DNA of 64,000 nt from Heterohyrax brucei (GCA_028571685.1 CM053142.1:128022796-128086795); one strand, 5' to 3'; positions 47,301-58,384 are shown, counted from the first letter of the stretch. The notes: generated from the sequence alone by a model not told the origin. Numbers and translations are program-made.

Positions 47301-47854
47301 ATATTCTCACACTGCAGCACCAACCTTTTATCTGAGATAAATTTTTCACACTTCAGGAATACCATGTTCATATCTAATTACTGAAATCCATTCCTTAGGC
47401 AAATCAAGTAGTTCTTCGTCATCTTCTGTTAAGGAATCTTTAGAACTCAACTCCTTGAAAACTGTCCATTGGCCATTATTTTAAGTTCAGTAAGAAATTT
47501 TTAATCTGAAATTTATTTCAGCCATCCAGTTACAGTGCAGATGTAGAGTTCAGAAGGGCCTGGTGTGGTCTGAAATGTTAACTGAGTGATCACAAAGGTA
47601 TCTTGGTCCTCTGGATGAAAAGCTACAGAATAAGTAAAAACACTGAGAACAACATGCCTGATGCAGGCAAACCTCTCCTCTCACCACGGAGTTTAGGCCG
47701 TCTCTGGCAAAGTCAGAGGATGAGGATGAGGACCAAAAGTGGAGAGTAGTAATCAGGAAAATTGAGTGAATAGAAGAATCTGTAGACTAACAGCCTGATG
47801 ACAGATCATGGAAATTACATAGCTAAACTACGGAGAACAGACACTTCACCTTCA
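47301..47854. other. no gene or repeat recognised
   Basis: Nothing supported. Confidence 0.4.
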
Positions 47855-48235
47855 AGCTTTTAGATGATGGTGGTGGCAGGGATCGTGCTTAGGTGTCATC
47901 CTCGTAATTACTGCTATGTTTAAGCTCATTGTTGTAGCCACTGTGTCGATCCGTCTTACTGGTGTCCTCCTCATTTTCACAGACCTTCCACCCGACCAAG
48001 CGTGATGTCTTTCTCCAGTGTTCCATTTCTCCTGATATAACATGTCCACAGTATGCAAGATAAAGTCTCACCATTCTAGCTTCTAAGGAGCGCTTTGACT
48101 GTACTTCCTCCAAAACAGATTTGCTTGTTCTTTTGGTGGTCCATGATGTGTATTCAGTATTCTTTACCAACAGCACATTTAAGCATGTCAGTTCTTTATT
48201 TTTTCTTTCTCAGTGTCAAACTTTCACTTTTAGGG
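47855..48235 (-). mobile_element. RTE LINE 3' part
   Basis: Reverse complement of the RTE 3' region: tgttgtagccactgtgtcga, then gatgtctttctccagtgttc, then agtatgcaagataaagtctc, then gtacttcctccaaaacagat, then tggtccatgatgtgtattca. The antisense ORF 47889-48176 reads a decayed RTE C-terminus. It extends further 5' of the element than the tails at 35.7-36.2 kb. Confidence 0.82.
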
Positions 48236-49186
48236 TAAATCATAAAGAAGTACTGGTGTTCGGCATATAGAAGTATAAATTTGTGTGGTTCGGTCTATGA
48301 GTGAGGACACTCTGCTTCCACCCATCCTGGTAATCCAGGTCTGTTGGAGAATTTACATCTAGAGGTCACAGATTTCCTCTTGACCTTCACTGCAGTTCTG
48401 CTGTTCCATGGAGGGGCCTCTGGGACCTCACAGGGGCATGGGGTGAGGGTGGGAGGAGAGGCTTTGGGGAGGAGGCTATGTGAATAGCGCTCAGAATCCT
48501 CTATCAGCAGACCCATCAGAACAGGACCGTTTTGTCTGCTTCCTATCGTGGGATTTCACTTGAGATCTGATTTGTAAAAGGAGAAGGAGAAATTCCTACA
48601 CTTAAAGGGGGAAAAAAAAGACTCAAAACCTGTAGAGCATGAATTTTGTGATTTCAAAGTGACCCGAATATTAATGTTGACATTCTGCGGAATATTGACA
48701 TTGTAAAAACTGCAAATCCAGAGGGCCATGAGTAAGCGTGCTGATTACATCATTTCATGAAAGGCAGGAAAGAATTTTCATTCTTGACAATGGTAATCCT
48801 CCCCCCTGTCGGGTTAATGTCATAGTCAAAGAAAACACATTCAGAACGGCACTGTGAAATTTCAGAGGATGAAAAGCATAATTCTCAGCACACAAGTGAA
48901 AGTGAGTCTTGGTGAATGGTTATATACAGAGAAGACGGTCATCTTGTGAACTTTCAATTACTTAGGACAAAGGGAGAAAAAGGATATTGTTAAACACAAG
49001 TCAAAAAGAACCCATCACTATGTGTCTATATATTCATTTGATACTTGTTGCTGAAGATAACCAAGCCACTGAGTCTGAAAAGCAGTGGAGGTAACTGATC
49101 ATTTGTCTCTGTTTAGGTGCTGTCCAGTTGGTTTCAACTGGCAGAGAAAAAATAGAACTGTGACCAAGTATAACTGAATTAAAAAA
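48236..49186. other. no gene recognised; faint RTE or SINE trace at the end
   Basis: gtgctgtccagttggtttca at about 49115-49134 resembles the SINE/RTE tail in minus orientation but has no body. Confidence 0.4.
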
Positions 49187-49347
49187 AGAAAAAAACACTG
49201 CCGTCAAGTTGATTCCAACTCGTAGTGACCCTACGGACAGAGTAGAACTGCCCCATAGAGTTTCCAAGGAGTATGTAGAAGACTTGAAGTGTCCACCTTC
49301 TGGTTAGCAAACATGGCACTTAACCTACTACGCCACCAGGGTTTCCC
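49187..49347 (-). mobile_element. AfroSINE, short form, well kept
   Basis: From the A-rich end aaaaaacactgccgtcaagt to the head ctacgccaccagggtttcc. Confidence 0.95.
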
Positions 49348-51330
49348 TAACTGAATAGTTCAGTTTATTATTTGAAATTTTGTCAGAATGGCAGGGATAA
49401 ACTCACTGGATCATTCAGGCTGAAGATGAAGCTGGTTGCACCAGTACAGACAGTATTATAACCCTGATCTCTGCTGCTTTGATGAGCCAATTTAGATTTC
49501 AAGAACTGTCTTGGAAGTTTAAAAACAAATACTATGGTAGCAAATAATGTTTGTATGATGGCCATATTTAAATTAATTGGGCTTACCCCGTGAGTTACTA
49601 TTCTTGTGTTGCTCACTAAAAATACAGCTGTCATTTAGAAATGAGGGTTTGGGAGGATTTGTTTTATTGAGTAGCTTGGGGATCTGTGTTATCGTATAAT
49701 CCTAGGAAAGGAGAGTTGCTCAACATGAAAAAAGATGGTGCTGAGGAACAGAGGGCCCTATTGATTGAGCACTGATCACATGATTTTAAAAACAAAGTGG
49801 GTAAAACTGCCTGCCACTTGCTGACAAAGGAAGTAATTTGATTAAAATTCTGCCATTTATATAAAACCCAAAGATCTCTCTGCATAGAGATCCAGCTGAA
49901 GGGTTATTTCTTTCAAAGGGCAATTTAAGACTGTGTGTAACTGTCATCTGTCACTACACATTGCACCTCATTTGAAATAAAAATTAAGTCAGTGCACCTC
50001 TTTCAAGCCTCTTTTCATATAATGCTTTGACTAGTGCCAAAAACGAATTGCTAATGTCTAGGACTTTTGTCGGAAAGGATTTTCTTTCAATGTCTTCTAG
50101 AAGGGTGGCTTAGCTGTCTAAGTATCAGCTTTAAAATTCCTAGACTCCCTGGAACCACAGGTCAAATTCTCAGGAGGGCTGGGGAACCCCTTAATTATTC
50201 TAAAATAAATGCAGTGGCAGACCATTTCCTACACCAAGTGTTTCTATAAAATCCTAAAAACCAAAATACTCTGTGGACCTTAAGAATTCCATAACGTCTG
50301 TCCTTCCATTTGGAGCAATGCTGCTTTGCTGTGTGATCTCGGAAATTCAAAAATGTGTTCCTTTCCTTTTCGTGTCCTTTGCAATTATGTGAGTCAAAAT
50401 CATCTCAACAGCAGTGGGTTTGGTTTTTCGGGACAGTTCTTAGCATGCTGTATCTTAAGCAGTTTAATTGGAGTCTAACAATAATATTTCTTTAAGGGCT
50501 CTGCTTTCCGGTGTGGATGTCCTAGTCCAGTATAAGGCCTAACCTTCAGAGAATTGCCCATTTGAAGCCCATGTGGTTGGAGTCAACCCTTATTCATCTT
50601 ATTCGTCTTTGCATGATATGTTTGATTGGTGGGTTCTGTGTGCTCTCTGCCCAGTCTTATTTTAGCATTACATTGATCCAAAGCATTCTTCAAAACCCAT
50701 TATTACTGTTATTGTTGGTGGCTGTCATTTTGTTCTGGGAGGAAGCTATCTTTCACCCATTGTATTTTAAAAGTATAAATGCCACAGTGAAATGAGAAAT
50801 TTTTATTACATACTTTTTTTTTTCCTTTATGGAAGTTTTGGCAATATTTTAACATTATGAACACAGAATCTCAGCGCACAGAGAGGTTTGCGTGCCAAGC
50901 TCCTAAGCAACTAAATTGTGTAAATTCACAATGTGCACAGACTTACTAGAAACAGAATCACTGGAATTGTCTTAAGTAAGCAACTGCGAAGGCTTTCAGA
51001 TAGAACGGTTGTTGTCAAATCCACACTTTTAAAAGGAACTAACCAGGACCATGCACAGTCGATAATGAAGGAGGGTTCTCCACCTACGGCAGGGCAGCTG
51101 GAGCTTGTGGGCCGGCCTCTTGTCTCCTGGGATTCCTTTTTTCGTGAGCATACCAGAAGGATCTGAGCAAGCCCCACTGAGGAAGCTACCGCTTCCCCTC
51201 CCTGTCCTGACTGTAGGGGGGTTCCTGGGAGGTCCCAAAGAGGAAGGCAGATCAGGAGGTGGAAATGATGGCCATGAAGTACAGCTTCTCTTGAGTGGAA
51301 TCTGGATTTGATTCTTTTCTTTCTTCTTCT
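49348..51330. other. repeat-poor stretch; one AfroSINE tail trace
   Basis: gagtcaaaatcatctcaaca with gtgggtttggtttttc at about 50391-50430 is an AfroSINE tail only. ORFs of up to 83 aa are not recognised. Confidence 0.45.
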
Positions 51331-51352
51331 TTTTTTTTTTTTTTTTTTTTTA
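51331..51352 (+). repeat. poly(T) run
   Basis: About 22 T following a TTC-rich stretch, flanked by no recognisable retroposon body. Confidence 0.9.
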
Positions 51353-51858
51353 AGCGAAGGGGTTTCCTCAGAATATTATGCAGGTGGTTGAGAAAATTAG
51401 AAACCTGGCTTAGTTTTAGCTTGAGAAAGTGATTTTGGGGAGGTTATTTATTTCATTGCCCTACTCCTTTGTTTTCCTTGTGAGAAAATGGAAATAAGAC
51501 ATGTGTCTTTCCAGCCACAAAGGGGCAGATTTTACAGTAACTATAAAGGACTTGAGCTCCTATATGGGATACTACTTGTTGCTTACGGTGCGTGAAAATC
51601 TGCTGTTCACCCCATGAAAGATGAATATGCATAATCAATATTATTCAGTTCCTCTTTTAAAGCAATGCTGTGCAACCATGGCTTTTCGTGACAAGAACTC
51701 TTAGGAGTTTGTAGGCTTCCAGGGACCAGCACTTAGCTCTGAGCTGTCGGAGGATATGAAATACTCCTCAAGGAGCGTGAGAGTCTTGCAGTTTGTACAG
51801 TGTCCAAAAAGATCTCCAGACAGCAGTTTTGTTTTTTTTCTTGTTTGTTTGTTTTGCC

Positions 51859-51922
51859 TTTTTATGAATGGCTGTAGTATTCTGCTTCAGTGTGCATTTT
51901 TTACCAAAGCCATTCATAAAAA
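51859..51922. repeat. perfect 15-bp inverted repeat, possible hairpin
   Basis: tttttatgaatggct at 51859-51873 is exactly complementary to agccattcataaaaa at 51908-51922, with a 34-nt loop. The flanks (TTTG-rich to the left, AAAC-rich to the right) extend the pairing imperfectly by about 15 more bases. This may be a fold-back repeat relic or a chance extension of A/T-rich flanks. Confidence 0.8.
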
Positions 51923-52127
51923 TAAAAACAAAACAAAATAAGGACAACCAAAACCAAAAAACTTTCTCAGCCCAGTCTGGAACCACTGGGTTCCAGAGAC
52001 AGGGAATACATCCTGGCAAGCCCTAACCCCAGCCAGCACAGAAAGCATTCAAGGGTCTGTTTGTTTGGTGGTCTGAAAGCATGAAGTGCTGTGTGGAAGG
52101 GCAGCTGGTAGAAGTTCTGTGACACAG

Positions 52128-52310
52128 ACTAGGCGGCGAGCCAGGGCTGGCAGCGTTTCAGACATTGTCTTTCCCCTCATTGAAGTGTCAGGACCTAATT
52201 CATGGAAAATTGGGTGAGCCGGCAGCCCTTTCCGAGGCTTTCATTGAGCCGCAGCAGGCGGCGGTCACATGAATGCCGTGTCCTCGGCCAAAAAAGGAGG
52301 GGATTCAGTG
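52128..52310. other. small CpG-dense patch
   Basis: About ten CpG in 180 bp (aggcggcgagcc, gagccggcag, gccgcagcaggcggcggtc, gccgtgtcctcgg), unusual against the surrounding DNA. No promoter elements or exon signals are clear. Confidence 0.5.
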
Positions 52311-53109
52311 CGGTAGGAACCAGTCAGCCTGCAAGAATGTTTGTAGATTGGAGACAGTCTGGGAGTAAACATGTGTACAGGTGTCATCTGCAGGAAGACA
52401 GGAGACAAAGAAACATGGTCTGTTCCTACCAGGGACCTGTTTGAAATGGATACTCTCTCTGGCACATACTCTGGAACTCTTGGAGGCAAGAAGTCCTAAT
52501 CGTCCTGGGTTCGATTCCACCTGGAGAAAATGTCGTCTTACAACCTGTGTTTTTATGATGTCATCTCCACTGTGATTTAAAGTGAAAAGGATGAACTTTG
52601 TTTTTCCCAGTGAACAAAAGCATCTTGCTGTTTCTTTTATTTTTCTCAAGCTGTGATGATTTTTAATACACTAACAATAAAATACCACACTTTCACAGAA
52701 ATTTTGAGAAAAGAAAAATGATTAGGAGCTTTACTCCTCCTTGATAATGTAAATTTACGCTAACCTCAGTTCTTTGGGAGGACTGTAACAATTTTCTTTT
52801 TTTCATTTATATATGAAACCATGTCACTGTCAACATCCAAGTGGCTCATTTGTACTCACATGTATCCATGATGTACAGTAGGTAGAATAAGGCTGATATT
52901 CGAAAGGCAGAATTTTGGAGAGAAAGTAATCCATCAAATAACTTTTGCTTCAAATATCAAAAAAGAACATCAGTGTTTTTTCTGATACTCTGATTGTTGG
53001 AAAATAAATTAGTATGAATAGCAAAAAGTTATCTAGGCTGTTTCACTGAAAAGAGGCCAGTTTTGCTCAACAGTACAGTTGGCTAGAGAGAGAAACCAAA
53101 ATACTCTGC

Positions 53110-53126
53110 AAAAAAAAAAAAAAAAA
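53110..53126 (+). repeat. poly(A) run
   Basis: About 17 A, just upstream of the old L1 piece. Confidence 0.9.
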
Positions 53127-53149
53127 TGAAGAAGGTGAATACATAAACT

Positions 53150-53350
53150 ACCCCAGAATGGACAAACTGTTAGAAACTGATGTCTGTAATAAGGAGCTTG
53201 TACTCAGAATATATAAAAAACTCTCATGACTCAATAAAAAAAAAAATCAGATTTTTTTAAGTAGATGGGATTTTAGTATACTTTTCTCTAAAGAAGATAG
53301 GTAGATAACCAGTAAGCACATGAGAAGATGCTCAACATCATTAGTCATTA
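53150..53350 (+). mobile_element. ancient L1M, ORF2-derived left part
   Basis: cttgtactcagaatatataa ... taaagaagataggtagataa ... gcacatgagaagatgctcaa, then catcattagtcatta, follows the L1 ORF2 3' region. The element continues at about 56940, after the nested insertions; several hundred bases of the L1 that should lie between are missing. Confidence 0.85.
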
Positions 53351-53456
53351 AACCAGAAACCAAACCTGTTGCCATCGAGTCCGTTCCGACTCACAGTGAC
53401 CGTGTATGTGGCTGAGTCAGCGGCACTCAGTAGGGTTTCTGAAGCCGTGACTTTTC

Positions 53457-53469
53457 AGAAGTAAACTTC
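53457..53469 (+). repeat. left target-site duplication of the young L1
   Basis: agaagtaaacttc, repeated at 56628-56640 after the L1 tail. Both lie inside the host SINE. Confidence 0.92.
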
Positions 53470-53470
53470 G

Positions 53471-55526
53471 AATACAACAACATATCGAGAAAATAATCCA
53501 TCATGACCAAGTGGGATTCATACCAGGGATGCAAGGCTGGCTAAACATCAGGAAAACAATTAATGTGATTAACCACATAAATAACACAAAAGACAAGGAT
53601 CACCTGATTTTGTCCATTGATGCAGAAAAGGCATTTGATAAAGTCCAACACCCATTCATGCTAAAAACTCTTAGCAAAATGGGCATAGATGGCAAATTCC
53701 TCAACACAATAAGGGCCATTTATACAAAGCCAATTGCCCACATCATCCTGAATGGAGAGAGACTGAAAGACTTTCCCTTGAGATCAGGAACTAGACAAGG
53801 ATGCCCACTGTCACCTCTCCTATTCAACATTGTGCTAGAAGTTCTAGCCAGAGCAATTAGACAAGACGAACAAATAAAGGGCATCTGCATCGGCAAAGAG
53901 GAAGTTAAAATCTCCATGTTCACAGATGATATGATTGTATATGCAGAGAACCCCAAGGAATCTATAAGTAAGCTACTCAAACTGATAGAAGAGTTCAGCA
54001 AAGTCTCAGGATACAAGATAAACATAAGTAAATCAGTAGTATTCCTTTATACCAACAACGAGACTATTAAGGAGGAAATTATCAAATCAATACCATTTAC
54101 GATAGCCCCTAAGAAGATAAAGTACCTAGGAATTAATCTAACCAGAGAAACAACAGACCTTTACAAAGAGAACTACAAGCCCTTACTACAAGAAACTAAG
54201 AGAGACTTAGATAAATGGAAAAACCTACCCTGCTCATGGACAGGAAGATTTAACGTTGTGAAAATGTCTATTTTACCCAAAGCAATTTATTTATATAATG
54301 CGATCCCAATACAAGTTCCAGCGTCATTTTTTAATGAGATGGAGAAACAAATCACCAATTTTGTTTGGTAAGGGAAGACGCCCCGGATAAGTAAGGTACT
54401 ACTAAAGAAGAAGAACACAATGGGAGGCCTCTCATTACCTGACCTTAGAACATACTACACTGCCACAGTGGTCAAAACAGCCTGGTACTGGTACAAGAAC
54501 AGACAGATCAATCAATGGAACAGAACTGAGACCCCAGAGATGACACCATCTGCCTATGATCAGTTGATATTCGACAAGGGCCCTAAGACATTAAACTGGG
54601 GTAATAACAGTAGCTTCAACAAATGGTGCTGGCAAAATTGGTTATCCGTCTGCAATAAACAGAATCAAGATCCATATCTTACACCTTATACAAAAACCAA
54701 CTCCAACTGGATAAAAGACCTAAATATCAAACCTAAAACGATAAAGCTCATCCAAGAAAAGGTAGGAACAACAATGGAAGTTTTAATACACAATGAGGAC
54801 AGACTCCAAAATCTGTCAAAGAAACCTCAATCAACAAAAGAGAAAATAGATTAATGGGAACTATTAAGAATCAAACACTTTTGCTCATCCAAAGACTTTA
54901 TTAATAGAATTAAAAGAACACCCACAGAATGGGAAAAAATATTTGGCAACTCTATGTCAGACCGATGCCTGATCTCCATAATCTATAAGATACTACAAAA
55001 TATCAATAAGAAGATAAACCATCCAATTAAGCAATGGGCAAAGGAGATGGACAGACACTTCACTAAAGAGGAGATCCAGGCAGCCAAAAAACACATTCGG
55101 ACATGTTCACAATCTTTAGTTATGAAAGAAATTCAAATCAAGACAACAATGAGATACCATTTCACCCCAACAAGATTGGCCATGATCCAGAAAACACAAA
55201 ACAACAAATGCTGGAGAGGCTGTGGAGAAAGTGGAACCCTGCTACACTGTTGGTGGGATTGCAAAATGGTCCAGCATCTTTGGAAGGCAATCTGGCGCTT
55301 CCTTAAAAAAATGGATATCGATATACCATTTGACCCAGTAATTCCACTACTTGGAATATATCCTACAGAATCAAGGCCTTTCACACCAACGGACACATGC
55401 ACCAGCATGTTTATCGCAGCACAGTCCACGATAGCAAAAAGATGGAATCAACCCAGATGCCCAACAATAGAAGAATGGATAGGTAAACTATGGTACATAT
55501 ATACTCAATGGAGCACTACGCAATGA
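53471..55526 (+). pseudogene. L1 ORF2 (reverse transcriptase and C-terminal domain), dead
   Basis: L1 ORF2p copies L1 RNA into DNA at a nicked target. Here the frame opens at the truncation ([20 protein letters not shown]) and keeps the RT signatures: [12 protein letters not shown] with its catalytic Asp, [20 protein letters not shown], the [12 protein letters not shown] box (usual F/YADD) and [10 protein letters not shown]. Then come the [12 protein letters not shown] thumb region, the Cys-rich motif C-x3-C-x7-H-x4-C (CWRGCGESGTLLHCWWDC, near 55210-55265) and TCTSMFIAAQSTIAKRWNQP. The whole stretch stays in one frame, with in-frame TAA at 54369-54371 and 54852-54854 and no frameshift. With the endonuclease also missing, it cannot act. 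The few changes point to a relatively recent insertion. Confidence 0.96.
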
Positions 55527-55696
55527 TAAAGAATGACAATGATTCCAGGAAACATCTCCTAACCTGGTTTCAACTGGAAGACATTATGTTGAGTGAAAAT
55601 AGTCAGTGACAAAGGGACAAATACTGTATGAGACCTCTACAATAAGATCTCAAAAACAGACTTGTGTATAGAAGAAAAGACTCTTTGACAGCTGCA

Positions 55697-55736
55697 AGGG
55701 AGGGGAGGGAGGAAGGGTGAGGGAGGGAGGGTTTAG
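55697..55736 (+). repeat. G-rich polypurine tract in the L1 3' UTR
   Basis: Several GGG or GGGG runs separated by one to three purines, fitting a G-quadruplex pattern. Such tracts are a known feature of mammalian L1 3' UTRs. Confidence 0.85.
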
Positions 55737-56738
55737 TTTAGATAGTTACTAGAAATCTAGTTGGGAGAAACAAGAACAACATTAAGTGGACTTCAGCATA
55801 ACTTGAGTACTCCTTCCATCTTAACTCATTACTGCAAGGATAGAGTAGCTGGGGTGGGGGGGCGGGGGACCATGCTCTTAGGTGAATTCCAGGCCAATTT
55901 GCACAACTAGTGTTTTGCTAAGAGAGCTCTCTGCACCCCACATTGGTGAGTGGCGTCTGGGGTCTTAAAAAGCTGCCAAGCTGCCATACGAGGACACAGC
56001 AAATGGTCCCAATTCAGCAGGAACGGATGCTCACCGAGGACCAAAATGACATGCGGTAAAGACAACCGAGAAGACAGAGAGATCCACAAGAGTGGGTGCC
56101 TACATCGACTTGGGACCGGAAGAACCGGATGGTGCCCAGCCACCACCAGCGATAGCCATGATGGAGCCCACAGAGAGGAGTCTCACTGGCAACACAAGAA
56201 TAAAAAGGGGTGCATCATGAGATCTCCACTAAAAGACCTCAATTGATGGTCCAGTGGTTTGGGGGTTCCTCTGAGAGCATGGCCCCCGGCCCTGATGCTG
56301 CCCTTTCCCATAAATTATAACAAAGGTCCACTCTTTGGACAGGAATGGATTGGACTTGGCAATGCAGAGTGACCATATATTGGAAGCACTTTATGGTTCT
56401 GTACATCTATAGGATATCATCTTGCTGACCTCTGGCTGGAGGAAGGGGAGTGGATGGAGAGGAGGTGAAAGGAGGCTGTTGGGAGGATGAGACATGTATG
56501 GAGCAGAGATGAATAGTGTGCAGTCACCGGACAGGGAGAGCAGTGGAAGCTGCATATAGGTGGGCATGTAAATTTATACGTGAATGTATAGTTTCACTCA
56601 GTCATGTTAAATAAAAATTAGAAAAAAAGAAGTAAACTTCTAGGCCTTTCTTCCCCAGACATGTCTGGGTGGGTTTGAATCATCAGCATTTTGGTTAGTA
56701 GTCAAGCCCATAACCATTTGCACTATCCCAGAAGTCGC

Positions 56739-56753
56739 CATTAGTCATTAAAA
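56739..56753 (+). repeat. target motif copy between two SINEs
   Basis: cattagtcatta repeats the L1M sequence at 53339-53350 and serves as the right target duplication of the split SINE. Further copies: cattagtcat at 56877 and cattagtca at 56935. Confidence 0.9.
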
Positions 56754-56876
56754 CCAAAACCAAATCCATTGTCATCAGGTTGATTGTGACTGATATTGAC
56801 CCTATAGACAGAGTAGAACTGCCCACCTTTTGATTAGCAGCTGTAGCACTTAACCACTATGCCACCAGGGTTTCTT
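56754..56876 (-). mobile_element. AfroSINE, short form, internally deleted
   Basis: aaccaaatccattgtcatca ... gacagagtagaactgcccac, then straight to cttttgattagcagctgtag and ctatgccaccagggtttc. About 35 bp of the usual body are missing. Confidence 0.92.
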
Positions 56877-56886
56877 CATTAGTCAT

Positions 56887-56934
56887 TTTGATTAGTAATT
56901 GAGGGCTTGACCATTTGGGCAACCCCAAGTTTCT
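56887..56934 (-). mobile_element. AfroSINE head fragment
   Basis: ttgattagtaattgagggct and tgaccatttgggcaacccc resemble the minus-oriented long-form head. It lies between two copies of the cattagtca motif. Confidence 0.65.
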
Positions 56935-57140
56935 CATTAGTCAATCAGCTGATGAATGGATAAATAAAATGTGGTGTATCCATACAATGGAATATCATAT
57001 GCCTATAAAAAGAAATAAGGTACAAATAAATACAAACATGAATGACCCTGAAAACATTACGCTAAATGAAAACAGTCAAGCACAATCACCTATCATGTAA
57101 CTATATTTTTGTGAAATATTAATAGGCAAATCTATAATGG
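56935..57140 (+). mobile_element. ancient L1M, ORF2 end and 3' UTR start
   Basis: The reading DEWINKMWCIHTMEYHMPIK is the eroded end of L1 ORF2. Then come gaccctgaaaacattacgct and aataggcaaatctataatgg. It continues the L1M seen at 53150-53350. Confidence 0.9.
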
Positions 57141-57824
57141 CATCCTCTAGTGTGAATTGCACTTCAACATAAAAGTCCTCACAACTGGACCAATAAGTAA
57201 CATCATGATAAAGGAAGACAATAATGACATTATCAAGGATTTCATTTCACTTGGATCCACAGTCAACACCCGTGGAAGCAGCAGTCCAGAAATCTGTGCA
57301 TTTCATTGGGCAAACCTGCTGCAAAAGACCTCTTTGAAGTGTTCAAAAGCAAAGATGTCCCTACTTGATGGACCCAGCTGTGCCTTACCCAAGCCATGAT
57401 ATTTTCCGTAGCCTCATATAAATGCAAAAACTGGACAACGAAGAAAGAAGATGAAGAATTGACACCTTTGAATTGTAGTGTTGATGAATATCGAATGCAC
57501 TATGAATTGCCAGAAGAAGGAGCAAATCTATCATGAAGAACTACAGCCAGAATGCTCTTTATAAGCAAGGGCAGCTGACTTGGTCTGACTGACTTGAGGC
57601 GTGTTATTAGGAGGGACCAGTCCTTGGAGAAGGTTTATGGAAATTCTCGGTGACATAGAGGGTCAGCAAAAGAGAGAAAGACCCTTAGGAAGACGGGCTG
57701 ACACGGTGGCTCACATGCGCTCAAACAGGGCCGCCATCGTCAAGGATGGCACAAGACGAGTCATATGTCTTTCTCTTGTACGGAGGGTCACTATGAGTCA
57801 CAGTCAGCTTGACAGCACCTAACC
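57141..57824 (+). mobile_element. RTE LINE 3' part inserted in the L1M
   Basis: The ORF at 57157-57399 reads as the decayed C-terminal part of an RTE reverse transcriptase (IIKDFISLGSTVNTRGSSSP, then EICAFHWANLLQKTSLKCSK). Downstream come ggagggaccagtccttggag, agggtcagcaaaagagagaa and the tail gtcactatgagtcacagtca ... cttgacagcacctaacc. It is the longest RTE piece here. It separates L1M sequence ending at 57140 from L1M sequence restarting at about 57825. Confidence 0.88.
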
Positions 57825-58055
57825 AAGACAGAAAGTAGGTCAATGGCTGGTTGTGGCTGAGGAGGGTGCAGAGTGGGTGGGGCAGGGAGGCTTGAGGGAA
57901 TAGAACGAACGTGGATGGGTTCCTTTTAGGGTGGATAAAATTTTTCTGAAATTCGCTTGTGGTGATAGTTGTATAGTCTTCTTAATATGCTAAAAAAAAA
58001 TCGAATTGTAGACTCTAAACGGGTAATTTGCGTGGTAAATTAGTAAATTAGTTCT
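57825..58055 (+). mobile_element. ancient L1M 3' end
   Basis: gacagaaagtaggtcaatgg ... gggttccttttagggtggat ... cttgtggtgatagttgtata ... atcgaattgtagactctaaa ... aattagttctcaatagg is the classic L1M 3' terminus. Confidence 0.9.
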
Positions 58056-58343
58056 CAATAGGCTGTTTTAAGAATTAATAAATAACGGCATTTTCACTCC
58101 AAGTGTTAGGAAGCACTGAGAAAAAGCCAAGTGAATCAGTTAGCAATTTTAATTTGGTAGAGCTGGTCTGCATGCCAGACTTTAATTGGGATAACCTACA
58201 GTATGTTTCCTTAATACAGAGAGAGGATGAATAAGCATGCTTTAATTTTGGATAAGCCATTAGAAACTTGAAATTTTGTCCTTGACTTTCAAGACAATTA
58301 GGTATATTTATGACTTGTGTACTTAATTTTTTACAATGTATGT

Positions 58344-58384
58344 TTTTTTTTTCAAATGTAACACTTCTTTTTTTTCTTTCTTAG
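58344..58384 (+). promoter_or_regulatory. 3' splice site with branch point and polypyrimidine tract
   Basis: Two T runs flank a TGTAAC branch-point match (A at 58361). The second run, rich in T with a few C, ends in cttag. The AG exclusion zone is clean. It belongs to the microexon that follows directly. Confidence 0.6.

Larger units (their letters stand above)
53470..56627 (+). mobile_element. young L1, 5'-truncated, about 3.16 kb
   Basis: Holds the C-terminal two thirds of ORF2, then an L1 3' UTR with a G-rich polypurine tract (55700-55733) and a run of G at 55854-55868, an aataaa signal near 56610 and a short A-rich tail (tagaaaaaaa). It is bounded by a 13-bp target duplication. The 3' UTR is the same type as the minus-strand tail at 13.9-14.65 kb, so both come from one lineage. 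It lacks ORF1 and the endonuclease part of ORF2. Confidence 0.97.
53351..56738 (-). mobile_element. AfroSINE, long form, split by the young L1
   Basis: The left part, 53351-53469, runs from ccagaaaccaaacctgttgc to acttttcagaagtaaacttc. The right part, 56629-56738, resumes with gaagtaaacttctaggcctt and ends in the head tttgcactatcccag. The break is in the middle segment of the long form. Confidence 0.92.
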
